A stretch of 64,000 bases of DNA from DASVWZ01 sp963715675 (GTDB lineage: Bacteria > Acidobacteriota > Terriglobia > Terriglobales > Acidobacteriaceae), in the NCBI GenBank assembly GCA_963715675.1, contig OY970265.1, positions 2,914,001-2,978,000 on the forward strand. Reading direction: 5' to 3'. This document shows positions 18,597 to 26,572 of the stretch, piece by piece; the stretch's first letter is position 1, and each line of letters begins with the position of its first letter. The notes beneath the pieces are model-generated. The model was not told the DNA's origin. It made no database searches and saw nothing but the letters and a program-made list of their open reading frames with translations. The translations under genes and the position numbers were made by a program.

Positions 18597-19325
18597 GTGA
18601 GTACCGCAGTCGCGAATGGCGCCTTCCCTGAACCTGCCTATCTGCACTTGGTCAGGCTCACCATCCGGGCGTGCGAGGTGGCCAAAGAAGCTGCATCCGC
18701 GGCCGCCGAAGGTATCGCCACTGGTTCGACTCCCCGGCTGAATTCCATCCGCGAACGCGAAAAAGAGTTGGACGCGCTGGACCGCGAGATTGACGACGGA
18801 GTCACGCTGGCGATCACGGGGGTAAGCGACCCCGAAGCGCGCGAACTGCTGGCCTGCATGAAATTCATGATCGGGCTGGAGCGCATCGGAGACCTGCTTT
18901 TGAGTTTTTCCGGCAGCGCCCAGGCCGCGGGCGGAAGACTGGATCCGCAAGATATACGCGATTTGACGCACATGGCGACGGTCCTGGAAAAGATGCTCTC
19001 GGACGTGGGCCTGTCGTTTTCCAACCGCGACGTGAAAAAAGCGGTTGACGTGTTGCGGGCGGACGCGGAAATGGACCGGCTGCGGAACCTGATTTTCCTG
19101 CGCCACATCGAAAACCCGGAGAACCTGCAGCGCCAGGCCAGCCTGCAGGTGATCTTCATGACGCAGTCGCTGGAACGGGCCGGCGACCACGCGAAAAATC
19201 TGGCGGAAGAAGTCTGCCACGTGGTCAGCGGACATACCATCCGCCACATGCTGATGACTTACGACAAGCCGATTGAGCAGATGTTTCTGGAGTGGCTGCG
19301 GCACCAGGACGAAGGCCACTCGTAA
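18597..19325 (+). CDS. phoU: PhoU-like phosphate signalling protein
   Basis: All-helical 242-aa protein with the two PhoU repeats; conserved pieces are IREREKELDALDREIDD, FMIGLERIGD and SLERAGDHAKNLAEEVCHVVSGHTIRH, the metal-binding E/DxxxD helices of PhoU. The start is the GTG at 18597, with AGGAGG five bases upstream; an earlier in-frame start at 18435 would add a non-family extension. PhoU links the Pst transporter to PhoR and keeps PhoR in phosphatase mode when phosphate is plentiful. It follows phoR by 176 bp and may have its own promoter. Confidence 0.87.
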   Translation: MSTAVANGAFPEPAYLHLVRLTIRACEVAKEAASAAAEGIATGSTPRLNSIREREKELDALDREIDDGVTLAITGVSDPEARELLACMKFMIGLERIGDLLLSFSGSAQAAGGRLDPQDIRDLTHMATVLEKMLSDVGLSFSNRDVKKAVDVLRADAEMDRLRNLIFLRHIENPENLQRQASLQVIFMTQSLERAGDHAKNLAEEVCHVVSGHTIRHMLMTYDKPIEQMFLEWLRHQDEGHS

Positions 19326-19572
19326 ACGCAACGGCGCTCCAGTTTTGACGCCCGTGCGTCGCACCGTCGCTGTTTTCTGTTGCTTCCTCTTCCATTGGGA
19401 CTCCGCTCCGTTGAGGACGGCCGGGCACGCAAAAGTCGCGCTCGGCAAGAGCCTTGGCTTGGACCAGCCGGCCCTTCAGGGATCGACCCTTCGGTCGGAC
19501 GCTCTTTCTTGACAGCGGCGACGGGCGGAGCGACACTCCACTCATAGTATCCGCACACATCTGAAATCTCGC

Positions 19573-20574
19573 ATGGAGCGCTATTCCATCTTCGGTGAGA
19601 CTGGACCAGGCCCGGCGGCCGCGGCGGCTCCAGCAGAAAACAAGCCTGCGGAAACCGCCGGGGCGGCGAAGCAGGCTTTGCGTTTTCCCGCTGAGGACAG
19701 TGGAAAGTCGCTGGCGGCGATGGCGGAGCGGGACTTGCACGCGGCGTTGCAGCTGCTGGCGGAGCGGGCGCAGTACATCACGGGAGCCTCGGGCGCGGCG
19801 GTGGCGCTGATCGACGGCGGAGAGATGATCTGCCGGGCCAGCGCTGGCCCTTCGGCGCCGAAGGTGGGAAGCGAACTCCAAGTACAATCGGGGCTGACCG
19901 GGGCGAGCGTTCGGCTGAAGAAGGTTCTGCGTTGTGACGATACGGAACAGGACCCGCGAGTGAACCGGGAAGGCTGCCGCGCGCTGGGGATCCGGTCGGT
20001 GATGGTAACGCCGTTGCTGCGCGAGAGCGACGTCTTTGGCGTGTTCGAATTGCTGGCCGACCGCACCGGAGCGTTTGAGGAACGTGACGTTACCGCGCTG
20101 GCTCAGTTGTCGCAGATGGTGCTGACCGCGCTGGAATATGCGGAAGCCGCCCAACGCGCTGCGGACGAAATCGCAGCTCGAAGCGAGGACATGGTGCGCT
20201 CCGAGTTGAGCACGCGAAACGCGGACGCCGCGACGAACCCGGCGAATGTCGCTATCCCGCTGACCTCGGACTCGCAAAGCCGGCCGGAAGCGGCGGAGGC
20301 GCAGGGGTCATCTGCGGCGACGGCTGCGAAAGTCCGAGGATGCGAAGTTTGCGGATTCCCGGTTTCCGAAGGGCGGACGATTTGCGTGGATTGCGACGCG
20401 CAGCGGCGAAGTGCAGGTTCACCGGAGGCCGCAAGTAGCGCAGCGTCTGACTACCTCGCTCAATTGAACGGACCGGTTCGCAACGAGAGCTGGTTCGAGC
20501 GGCACATGTACACCATCGGAACGGTGGTGATGGTAGCGCTCACTATGCTGGCGCTGGCGCTGAAGTTCCGGTAA
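19573..20574 (+). CDS. GAF-domain protein with zinc ribbon and C-terminal membrane anchor
   Basis: 333-aa protein. An N-terminal Ala/Pro-rich stretch (1-40) is followed by a GAF domain (about 55-195: AAVALIDGGEMICRASAGP through PLLRESDVFGVFELLADR). A low-complexity linker leads to a four-cysteine zinc-ribbon-like motif (CEVCGFPVSEGRTICVDC), and the last 20 residues form one transmembrane helix (TIGTVVMVALTMLALALKF), giving a tail-anchored protein with the GAF domain in the cytoplasm. The ligand is unknown. It follows phoU in the same orientation but 247 bp away; that gap holds only a small GACC-CTTC-GGTC hairpin near 19487. Confidence 0.72.
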   Translation: MERYSIFGETGPGPAAAAAPAENKPAETAGAAKQALRFPAEDSGKSLAAMAERDLHAALQLLAERAQYITGASGAAVALIDGGEMICRASAGPSAPKVGSELQVQSGLTGASVRLKKVLRCDDTEQDPRVNREGCRALGIRSVMVTPLLRESDVFGVFELLADRTGAFEERDVTALAQLSQMVLTALEYAEAAQRAADEIAARSEDMVRSELSTRNADAATNPANVAIPLTSDSQSRPEAAEAQGSSAATAAKVRGCEVCGFPVSEGRTICVDCDAQRRSAGSPEAASSAASDYLAQLNGPVRNESWFERHMYTIGTVVMVALTMLALALKFR

Positions 20575-20681
20575 GCCTTCTCTCGGCGGCGTCCCCTGAC
20601 TGCGAAGCACTCCCTCTCACTGCAAGTGTGAACATCAATTCTTGCCTGCCGAGCAGGAAACCACTGCCGGACTGTGATCGG

Positions 20682-21347
20682 TCACCGCTCGAATGTTCCG
20701 ACGAAGGCGCTGCGCTTCCCGTGTGATTCCCAATCCACGCCTAATCCGGGCCCCCGGTACATATCGGTCAGGGCCACGGCAGGCATGGGATGAGCTACCT
20801 GCGTCAGTGGCGGATAAAATGTCACTTCGTTGCCGCAAAGATGATCCGTGCTGTTAAGGGACCGGGTCTGGACCGTGGCGAATTGCCCGGCCCGCAGCAG
20901 GGCAGCGCCGTGGTGCGCGGGACTTACCGCTAATTCCATGGGAGCGGAAATCACCGCTTGCACGTTGCCCAGAAGCTCGCCGGCCATCTGATGTGCAAAG
21001 GCAGCGAGAGCGGCGCTCTGCCGCGGGCTGGCTTCGTCGTCGACCAAAAGAACAGACTTGGCGGGATAGGGATTGGCATAGGGATCGCCGAGGGTGGCGC
21101 GAGCTTTCACTGCGGCGACGACCGTCAGGCCCTCGAGTGAAACTCCATCCCAGCTTCCGCTCTGGATGTGCCAGGCGAGGATCGCTTCATCGCCGACCAG
21201 ATTCACTTCTCCGTTGGCGAAACATTGGCCGGTGTAAACGTCGGCGCTGCGGGTTTCGAGGTAATCACCACGAATTTGCTGGGCGAGAGCGGAAAAGCTG
21301 AACGCCATACAGAAGATGCAGAGGAGAACGGACCGACAACCACGCAT
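20682..21347 (-). CDS. Exported DUF1326 domain protein
   Basis: 221 aa when started at ATG 21347, which puts a signal peptide (CRSVLLCIFCMAFSFSALAQ) at the very N-terminus; a TTG at 21398 opens the frame earlier. The mature part has the DUF1326 pattern: GDYLETRSADVYTG near the start, then AWHIQSGSWDGVSLEGLTVV and a SVLLVDDEAS strand. Typical DUF1326 proteins have a CNCxxxCPC motif after the first strand; here that is replaced by RSADVYTGQC, so any metal or redox role is doubtful. Function unknown. Confidence 0.65.
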   Translation of the reverse strand: MRGCRSVLLCIFCMAFSFSALAQQIRGDYLETRSADVYTGQCFANGEVNLVGDEAILAWHIQSGSWDGVSLEGLTVVAAVKARATLGDPYANPYPAKSVLLVDDEASPRQSAALAAFAHQMAGELLGNVQAVISAPMELAVSPAHHGAALLRAGQFATVQTRSLNSTDHLCGNEVTFYPPLTQVAHPMPAVALTDMYRGPGLGVDWESHGKRSAFVGTFER

Positions 21348-21465
21348 ACACCACCTCACCCAAAGAGTGTTGCTTATATTGTCCTCCCCGGCGGACAAGA
21401 AGAAAAGGGGGTGGATGCATTTCAGGAATGACTCGTCCCGTAGCCGCGCTGCAAAGCTGAAGCTC

Positions 21466-21879
21466 CTAAGCTTCGTTCGGGGCAGGGACGTTTACCGGCG
21501 AATGGCGGCGCAGAATGATGGCGCCGGTGATGATGGCGCAGGTCAGCATCAGGACTCGGAGGTAGAGGCTGGCGTGCAGCGTGGGATCTCCGAACAGATA
21601 GCGCAGTAGTCCCAGAGTAGCGCTGGTGGCGCAGAAAGCGAAGTAGAGCTTTTCCCGGGTGCAGCGGGAGGCGCGGACCAACACGATGAGCACAGTTGAG
21701 ACAATCAGGTAGATGGCGATCAGAATAAGAGTTGGAGTTGGGACCGGGCTCTTGGTCCAGATGGGATTGACCAGGGTGGCGCTGGCGGCCCCGCGCAGCG
21801 CGATCAGCCAGAAAAACACGGAGTGGATCAGGGCGATTTTGGCGCGCTTGCGATTGGTGATGATGGCAAAATCGTGCAT
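21466..21879 (-). CDS. Small four-helix membrane protein, unknown
   Basis: 137-aa protein with four predicted transmembrane segments (about 16-33, 47-68, 78-95 and 104-122). It has no recognised family. It starts 15 bp after the stop of the sensor kinase gene on the same strand, so it is probably the last gene of the resB-ccsB-kinase operon. The ATG at 21879 is the only good start. Role cannot be stated; the operon context suggests the cell envelope or cytochrome system. Confidence 0.6.
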   Translation of the reverse strand: MHDFAIITNRKRAKIALIHSVFFWLIALRGAASATLVNPIWTKSPVPTPTLILIAIYLIVSTVLIVLVRASRCTREKLYFAFCATSATLGLLRYLFGDPTLHASLYLRVLMLTCAIITGAIILRRHSPVNVPAPNEA

Positions 21880-21894
21880 GAGTCTGTTTCCGAG

Positions 21895-23172
21895 TTAAGC
21901 CACGCTGGCCGCGCTGGATCCGCGCCGCAGCGGCAGCAGTACGACAAATTGTGTTCCCTTTCCTGCGGTGCTGGTTACGTCGATCTGTCCCTGATGCTCT
22001 TCGACGATGCGGCGGGCCAGCGAAAGACCCAGCCCGGTACCGTTTCCCTTGGTCGTATAAAAAGGACGGAAAATATTGGGCAAATGCTCGGGGGAAATGC
22101 CGCGACCGGTATCGGTGACAAGAATGGCGACGGACTGACCGCGAAGTTCCAGTTCCACCGTGATTCGCCCCGGGCCTTCGATGGCCTGAATGGAGTTCAG
22201 CAGCAGGTTGAGGAGGACCTGGTGAATCTGGCTGCTGTCGTGTTCCACCTCGAGGACTTCGAGATTCCTCTCCAAAACGATCTCGATGGGCTTGGAGAGC
22301 GCCTGTTGACGGGCCAGCATGAGGGAGTGCTCGACGGTGGTATTCAGATCGCTTAGCCGAATGTCCGGGGGGTGAGGACGCGCGGTCTGCAGCAGATCGG
22401 TAAGGATATTGTTGATTTGCGAAATCTCCTGGCGAACGTCTTTCATCACGGCGCGAGCGGGGCTGGTCGCGGGCAGGTCGCGGCCAATGATTTCCACCAC
22501 TCCGGCAATGCCCGCCAGAGGATTGCGGATTTCGTGGGCCAGGCCGGTGGCCATCTCGCCCAGAGTGGCAAGATGTTCGGCGCGGGACATCTGGGTGCGA
22601 TGCAAACGCTCGATCTCGGCGCGGCTTTCCTTCAATTGCATAACCATGGTATTGAAGTTGCGTCCCAGATCGCCGATTTCATCGTTGCGGCGGGAGAAGC
22701 CCACGGAGACATTCAACTGGCCTTCCCCAACTTTGGCCATCTTTTCCTGCAGATCCACCATGGGGCGCTGAATCAGGTACGTGAGCACCAGCAGCAGCGC
22801 GCCACAGATGACGATCGCTCCCGCTCCGGCCACCACCAGAATCATGTGGCGTTCGGGGTTCTGCCAGGAAACGGTGGCCAGGGTGAACAGCAACAGACCG
22901 TTCAGCAGGACAAACACGATCGGCAGCACTGCCTTGATCTGCCAGTTGATTCGGACTGGGGAGAGATCGGATACTTCGAAATCAGAACTCACACCATTCA
23001 TAGGCTCGCCTGCGGAAGGCAAACGCGAACATCCATCCGATACTGGCTTGCCCGGTTGGGATGGATTCTGCAGGTTCGCTAAAGAACCTCGGGAGACGAG
23101 ATCCCCAGCCGGGGCAGGCTTCACCCGTTCCCGAAGATCTGTCCCGTCTTTTTCTTTCTGCGTCTCAAGCAT
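21895..23172 (-). CDS. NtrB-like sensor histidine kinase with HAMP domain
   Basis: 425-aa membrane kinase. A Pro/Gly-rich N-terminal segment precedes two closely spaced TM helices (about 75-95 and 103-125) with almost no periplasmic loop, then HAMP (QRPMVDLQEKMAKVGEGQ), HisKA of the NtrB/AtoS type (HLATLGEMATGLAHEIRNPLAGI) and HATPase_c with DTGRGISPEHL and GTGLGLSLARRIVEEH. I start at ATG 23172 because this ATG overlaps the stop codon of ccsB (ATGCTTGA), a translational coupling arrangement. No cognate response regulator is next to it. With so little extracytoplasmic sequence, it may sense via the membrane, or via its partners in this cytochrome operon. Confidence 0.88.
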   Translation of the reverse strand: MLETQKEKDGTDLRERVKPAPAGDLVSRGSLANLQNPSQPGKPVSDGCSRLPSAGEPMNGVSSDFEVSDLSPVRINWQIKAVLPIVFVLLNGLLLFTLATVSWQNPERHMILVVAGAGAIVICGALLLVLTYLIQRPMVDLQEKMAKVGEGQLNVSVGFSRRNDEIGDLGRNFNTMVMQLKESRAEIERLHRTQMSRAEHLATLGEMATGLAHEIRNPLAGIAGVVEIIGRDLPATSPARAVMKDVRQEISQINNILTDLLQTARPHPPDIRLSDLNTTVEHSLMLARQQALSKPIEIVLERNLEVLEVEHDSSQIHQVLLNLLLNSIQAIEGPGRITVELELRGQSVAILVTDTGRGISPEHLPNIFRPFYTTKGNGTGLGLSLARRIVEEHQGQIDVTSTAGKGTQFVVLLPLRRGSSAASVA

Positions 23173-24568
23173 AAGCGTGCAATCCGGGAAGCAGATATGT
23201 GACTCCAAAGAATGTGAACATGACCACAGCAAAACCAAGAATGGCGAAATAGGCAGCGCGCCGGCCGCGCCACCCCCGGGTGATCCGCATATGAAGATAA
23301 CCGGCGTAGATGAGCCAGGTAATCGCGGCCCAGGTCTCTTTGGGATCCCAACTCCAATACGATCCCCAGGTCCGGTTCGCCCAGTAAGCTCCGGCGGCGA
23401 TCATCAGGGTAAGCAGGGGGAAGGCGATGGCAATGGTGTTGTAGGTGATGCGGTCGAGTTCGTCCGCGCTGGGCAACATACGCTCCAAATCCTGGCGGCG
23501 CCACAACAGCAGCAGGTACATGAGGGCGACGAAGATGCCGCCAATCAGACCGGAAAGAAGAAACGGACTGGCGGCCAGGCTGGTCGGGTAAAGGCCCTCC
23601 GCATCGAGGGAGAGATAGAGGCCGTCCCGCGCCCGGAGCAGGAAAAATACCAGCGCGAGAATCTGCAGCAAAATGCCGATGAACACGGCGCGGTTGGCGA
23701 TGTCGATGAGGCCCTCGTTATCAGTCTTCCGCCAGGCCAGATAAAGCACGAACGGTACCGTCACCGCGGCCAGCACCAGCACCATGAGCCAACCCAGGTC
23801 GGGGACCGTGACGAACAAGCGCACACCCTTTCCCAAGAAAACCTCGGATTTCCGTTCCGGATCCCAGGCGACAAGGTTCAGCCCGCCCCATCGTTCAAAG
23901 CGGGTCAGTACCCCGAGATACGTGGCAATGCCGAACAGGCTGGTGGCTGCCAGAAAGGTTTCCGTCTTCACCTTGTCCTGGATGAGAAACATCATGGCCA
24001 GGGCGAAACTGAGAGCGCAGGCGGCGTAGGCCAGCATGGCGAGCGTGACATGAACATGAAGCCAGGTCGATTGCAGCGCCGGCACCAGCGGATGGACTTC
24101 GGTCCGCAGAAGCTGCATCAGAACCACACCGACAATCGCCACCGGCATGGTGACCGTGCCGATGACTTTGACCCCGTAGCGTTTCTCCGCAATCAGGGTC
24201 AGAACCGCGAGAGTCCAGACAAAACTGAGCAGCATTTCATAGATGCTGGAAAAGGGCGGATGTCCGGCTTCGTACCAGCGATGGGCTACGGCGCCGGTGT
24301 TCGCCAGCAGCCCGAACCAAGTGGCCAACGAGGCATAACGCACGTAGGCAGGAATCCCGGTCACGCCAAACCCGAGATACAGAGTACCCGCGCCGGCGTA
24401 GAAAATGAGCGCCGCGTAGAGCAGGTTCGATTCGTTGAGCAGATTTCCGCTTTTCACCACGTTCAGAAATGCCATGAACAGCAGGAATGCCACTCCCAAT
24501 CCGACCAGGACAATCAGGGTTGTCCCCGCCGCCGCTGCCGGTTGCTGTTCTGCTTTTGCACGCGCCAT
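23165..24568 (-). CDS. ccsB: Cytochrome c biogenesis protein CcsB/CcsA-type (System II haem handler)
   Basis: Polytopic membrane protein with the tryptophan-rich WWD-type haem-binding motif WGSYWSWDPKETWA and conserved histidines flanking it, the hallmark of the CcsA/ResC haem-delivery subunit of System II cytochrome c synthetase. 467 aa when started at ATG 24568, which has GGAGGA at 24576-24581; an alternative ATG at 24583 also has a weaker site. Long for the family because of an extra central soluble segment (residues about 210-240). It partners with ResB encoded just upstream (stop at 24591) to attach haem to CXXCH motifs outside the membrane, exactly what the divergent multihaem cytochromes need. 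Confidence 0.92.
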   Translation of the reverse strand: MARAKAEQQPAAAAGTTLIVLVGLGVAFLLFMAFLNVVKSGNLLNESNLLYAALIFYAGAGTLYLGFGVTGIPAYVRYASLATWFGLLANTGAVAHRWYEAGHPPFSSIYEMLLSFVWTLAVLTLIAEKRYGVKVIGTVTMPVAIVGVVLMQLLRTEVHPLVPALQSTWLHVHVTLAMLAYAACALSFALAMMFLIQDKVKTETFLAATSLFGIATYLGVLTRFERWGGLNLVAWDPERKSEVFLGKGVRLFVTVPDLGWLMVLVLAAVTVPFVLYLAWRKTDNEGLIDIANRAVFIGILLQILALVFFLLRARDGLYLSLDAEGLYPTSLAASPFLLSGLIGGIFVALMYLLLLWRRQDLERMLPSADELDRITYNTIAIAFPLLTLMIAAGAYWANRTWGSYWSWDPKETWAAITWLIYAGYLHMRITRGWRGRRAAYFAILGFAVVMFTFFGVTYLLPGLHAYA

Positions 24569-24590
24569 AAACACATCCTCCATACCCGGA

Positions 24591-26036
24591 TCAATCTCCG
24601 GCAAGTGAAGTGGCATGCGCCGGGGCGCATGGCTCGGATTGCACCTTGAGTTCGGATTCGATTGCTTGCACCAGCTTGCGGAAACGCTGCTCGAAGACAT
24701 CCCTGTTGCGGTTGGCAGCGCCGCCGACCCAGAGCACCAGGGTTCCGCCGGGTTCCCTTACCGGCACCGCCCAGACGCGGGCGTGCACGACATAGAAGAC
24801 CGCCACCAGGCCCAGCCCCATCAGAAGGACTCCGCTCCACACCGCCCATTGACCGGGCTCGTGGGAAACTTCCAGCCCTGTATAGTAGGCCATCTGCAGG
24901 TCGCGCGCCTGGAACTGGTACGGGGAAGAATCATTCTCCCCGAATCCGGGAATGGGTGGCAGCCACACATCGGCCGATTTGCCCGACTTCTTCGACTCGA
25001 CAACCAGGCGAGCAGCCGGGTTGACCACTTCCTTGGAGCGAGTATAGACCCGGCCATCGCCGACCACGTAATCGGGGATGAATTCCGCAAGGCGAACCGT
25101 AGTGTCGGAATCGAGTTCGACGGGCGCATCCATGCCAAGCGCGATGTCCTTGCCATCCGACGTTGCACCCGCGGGGCTCGCGGTAAGCAGCAACTTGTCG
25201 AGCTTGCCGGTCTGGCCGTAGCTAGCCTGGTAAAAGCGCACGCCACGATATATCAGGGGTTCATTCACCACAATTTGTTTGCGCAGGGTTTCACGACCGT
25301 TTTCGAGGACCACCAGATCCGACCACCAGCGCTTCGGCGTGCCATCGGCATAATTCTCCTGGCCGGCCCCGTCGCAGCGAACCGTAAACGGAAGACCGCG
25401 GGTCTTGCCATCGCGGAGTGCGATCTGACTGGACTGCTCCCCGCGGGTCAGGGCGACGAAGCCACGCCATCCGGAGAGAGCATCGACGATACCGCCGAAA
25501 AAGATAAGAAGGAGGCTGGCATGAACGATGTACACCGCCATTTCCGAGATGCGGTGGCGCTCCCCAAACAGGGAGAAGCTGCTTTCGCGCACGATGCGCT
25601 CCGGGTGGAATCCAGCTTTGTGGAAGGCTCGCTCCGCGACCGCCAGGGCACGATCTTCATCCATGATCGGAATCTGCGCCTGGATCGGCAGCGCTTTCTG
25701 GAAGGTGGGGTTAGGGCTCTTATAAGGACGCGAATAAAAGCGCCAAGCATTCGGGAACCGCTGAATGGACGCGGTCACGATACACAGGCTCACCAGAGCC
25801 AGCAGCAGCACGAACCACCACGCGTGGAATACATCGGTCAGGCCAAGAAGATCAAGCAGGCGGAGCGTCTGGGGAGAATAGGCCCGCTGAATTTCTTCCG
25901 GATCGGTCACCGGACGCTGCAAGATCACTGTGCCCGCCGCGGAGACCACGACAACGAGAATCAGCAGAACCACGCCGGTCTTGATGGCGCCGACGGTTTG
26001 CCACAGCTCACGTAACCGCGAATGAGTTCCAGCCAT
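24591..26036 (-). CDS. resB: ResB-like cytochrome c biogenesis protein (System II)
   Basis: 480-aa protein with TM helices at about 15-35, 65-85, 165-185 and near 395-415, and a large extracytoplasmic region between the last two, the ResB/Ccs1 layout. Family pieces are GAIKTGVVLLILVVVVSAAGT, AYSPQTLRLLDLLGLTDVFHAWWF and YIVHASLLLIFFGGI. ResB binds apocytochrome and works with CcsA/CcsB to ligate haem. Started at ATG 26036, with GGAAGGGAAG upstream. It heads the operon resB-ccsB-kinase-small membrane protein, divergent from the 16-haem cytochrome gene with a 536-bp shared promoter region. Confidence 0.93.
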   Translation of the reverse strand: MAGTHSRLRELWQTVGAIKTGVVLLILVVVVSAAGTVILQRPVTDPEEIQRAYSPQTLRLLDLLGLTDVFHAWWFVLLLALVSLCIVTASIQRFPNAWRFYSRPYKSPNPTFQKALPIQAQIPIMDEDRALAVAERAFHKAGFHPERIVRESSFSLFGERHRISEMAVYIVHASLLLIFFGGIVDALSGWRGFVALTRGEQSSQIALRDGKTRGLPFTVRCDGAGQENYADGTPKRWWSDLVVLENGRETLRKQIVVNEPLIYRGVRFYQASYGQTGKLDKLLLTASPAGATSDGKDIALGMDAPVELDSDTTVRLAEFIPDYVVGDGRVYTRSKEVVNPAARLVVESKKSGKSADVWLPPIPGFGENDSSPYQFQARDLQMAYYTGLEVSHEPGQWAVWSGVLLMGLGLVAVFYVVHARVWAVPVREPGGTLVLWVGGAANRNRDVFEQRFRKLVQAIESELKVQSEPCAPAHATSLAGD

Positions 26037-26267
26037 GTCTCTTCCCTTCCTCGGATGGCAGAACTGCACGTTGTGCGCCAGAAACACGAAAACTGGACAA
26101 GTGGTTTGGGATCAGGGGCATAAGGCGTCCTCGGGCGGTGCCTTGGCGGAGAGATTTGGGCGATATTCCACAGCCCAGCGGAGGGCGACGGAGCTTTTGG
26201 CGCAGCCCTGCCGAAGTTCCCAACGCTGGCGGAGGCTTCCCGCGGCCGTGCAATCTGACCATCCGGA

Positions 26268-26283
26268 CGTGACCGAAATCACG
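26268..26283. promoter_or_regulatory. CRP/FNR-like palindrome CGTGA-N6-TCACG
   Basis: Perfect 5-bp arms CGTGA and TCACG with a 6-bp spacer, 232 bp upstream of resB and 290 bp upstream of the 16-haem cytochrome gene. The geometry matches CRP/FNR-superfamily sites (TGTGA-N6-TCACA), with the outer T replaced by C. Confidence 0.4.
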
Positions 26284-26322
26284 AGAAGTTGTGCGTTTGC
26301 TCATAGAAACAGACGTTGGACA

Positions 26323-26338
26323 TCACATTCCCGTGTGA
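26323..26338. promoter_or_regulatory. Palindrome TCACA-N6-TGTGA
   Basis: Perfect 5-bp inverted arms with a 6-bp spacer; half-sites are those of CRP/FNR but in everted order. It is immediately followed by CGTGAC, adding a further TGA half. It lies 55 bp from the neighbouring CGTGA palindrome, which argues for a cooperative site, but everted order weakens the CRP reading. Confidence 0.35.
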
Positions 26339-26414
26339 CGTGACCGCCGTATCAGTGAATGTGCCGAAGAGTAAGATCCTGCGCAGAGCATCTGGGTGAT
26401 TTCGCCAGTCCTAA

Positions 26415-26450
26415 TGTGGGAGAAGGCTCAACTGTGGGAGATGGCTGGAC
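26415..26450 (+). repeat. 18-bp near-tandem repeat upstream of the 16-haem cytochrome gene
   Basis: TGTGGGAGAAGGCTCAAC (26415-26432) is followed directly by TGTGGGAGATGGCTGGAC (26433-26450), 15 of 18 bases identical. The first copy recurs with one mismatch in 17 bases at 29673-29689 upstream of the tetrahaem cytochrome gene. Confidence 0.6.
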
Positions 26451-26572
26451 CGGTCGGGTTTGCCCGGACGGCCCCACCTCAATACAATCTGCTACAGCAC
26501 AAAGTACTTACATGACACGAAAGGAAATTTTCCACCGCGCCTCAAAGCGGCGGACTTCGTGCAGGGAAAGTT

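Larger units (their letters stand above)
26037..26572. promoter_or_regulatory. Divergent promoter region between resB operon and multihaem cytochrome operon
   Basis: This 536-bp region contains no convincing coding frame but several symmetric or repeated elements: CGTGA-N6-TCACG at 26268-26283, TCACA-N6-TGTGA at 26323-26338, an 18-bp near-tandem repeat at 26415-26450, and an ACTTACAT box at 26506-26513. The first two resemble half-sites of CRP/FNR-family regulators; their centres are 55 bp apart, about five helical turns. The last two recur, with the same 90-bp spacing, before the tetrahaem cytochrome gene. Which promoter each element serves cannot be read from sequence alone. Confidence 0.5.

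Noticed and set aside
19480..19515. GACC-CTTC-GGTC hairpin after phoU as a terminator
   Set aside because: The stem is only four to five base pairs and the following T-rich stretch is interrupted, so support is too weak to list as a feature.
22781..24649. A 622-codon plus-strand open frame opposite ccsB and the kinase, and similar long antisense frames (e.g. 6477-8012, 24615-26015, 28156-29610)
   Set aside because: They lie exactly opposite strongly supported genes, have His/Gln/Arg-rich compositions and no family character; such frames are common in GC-rich DNA.
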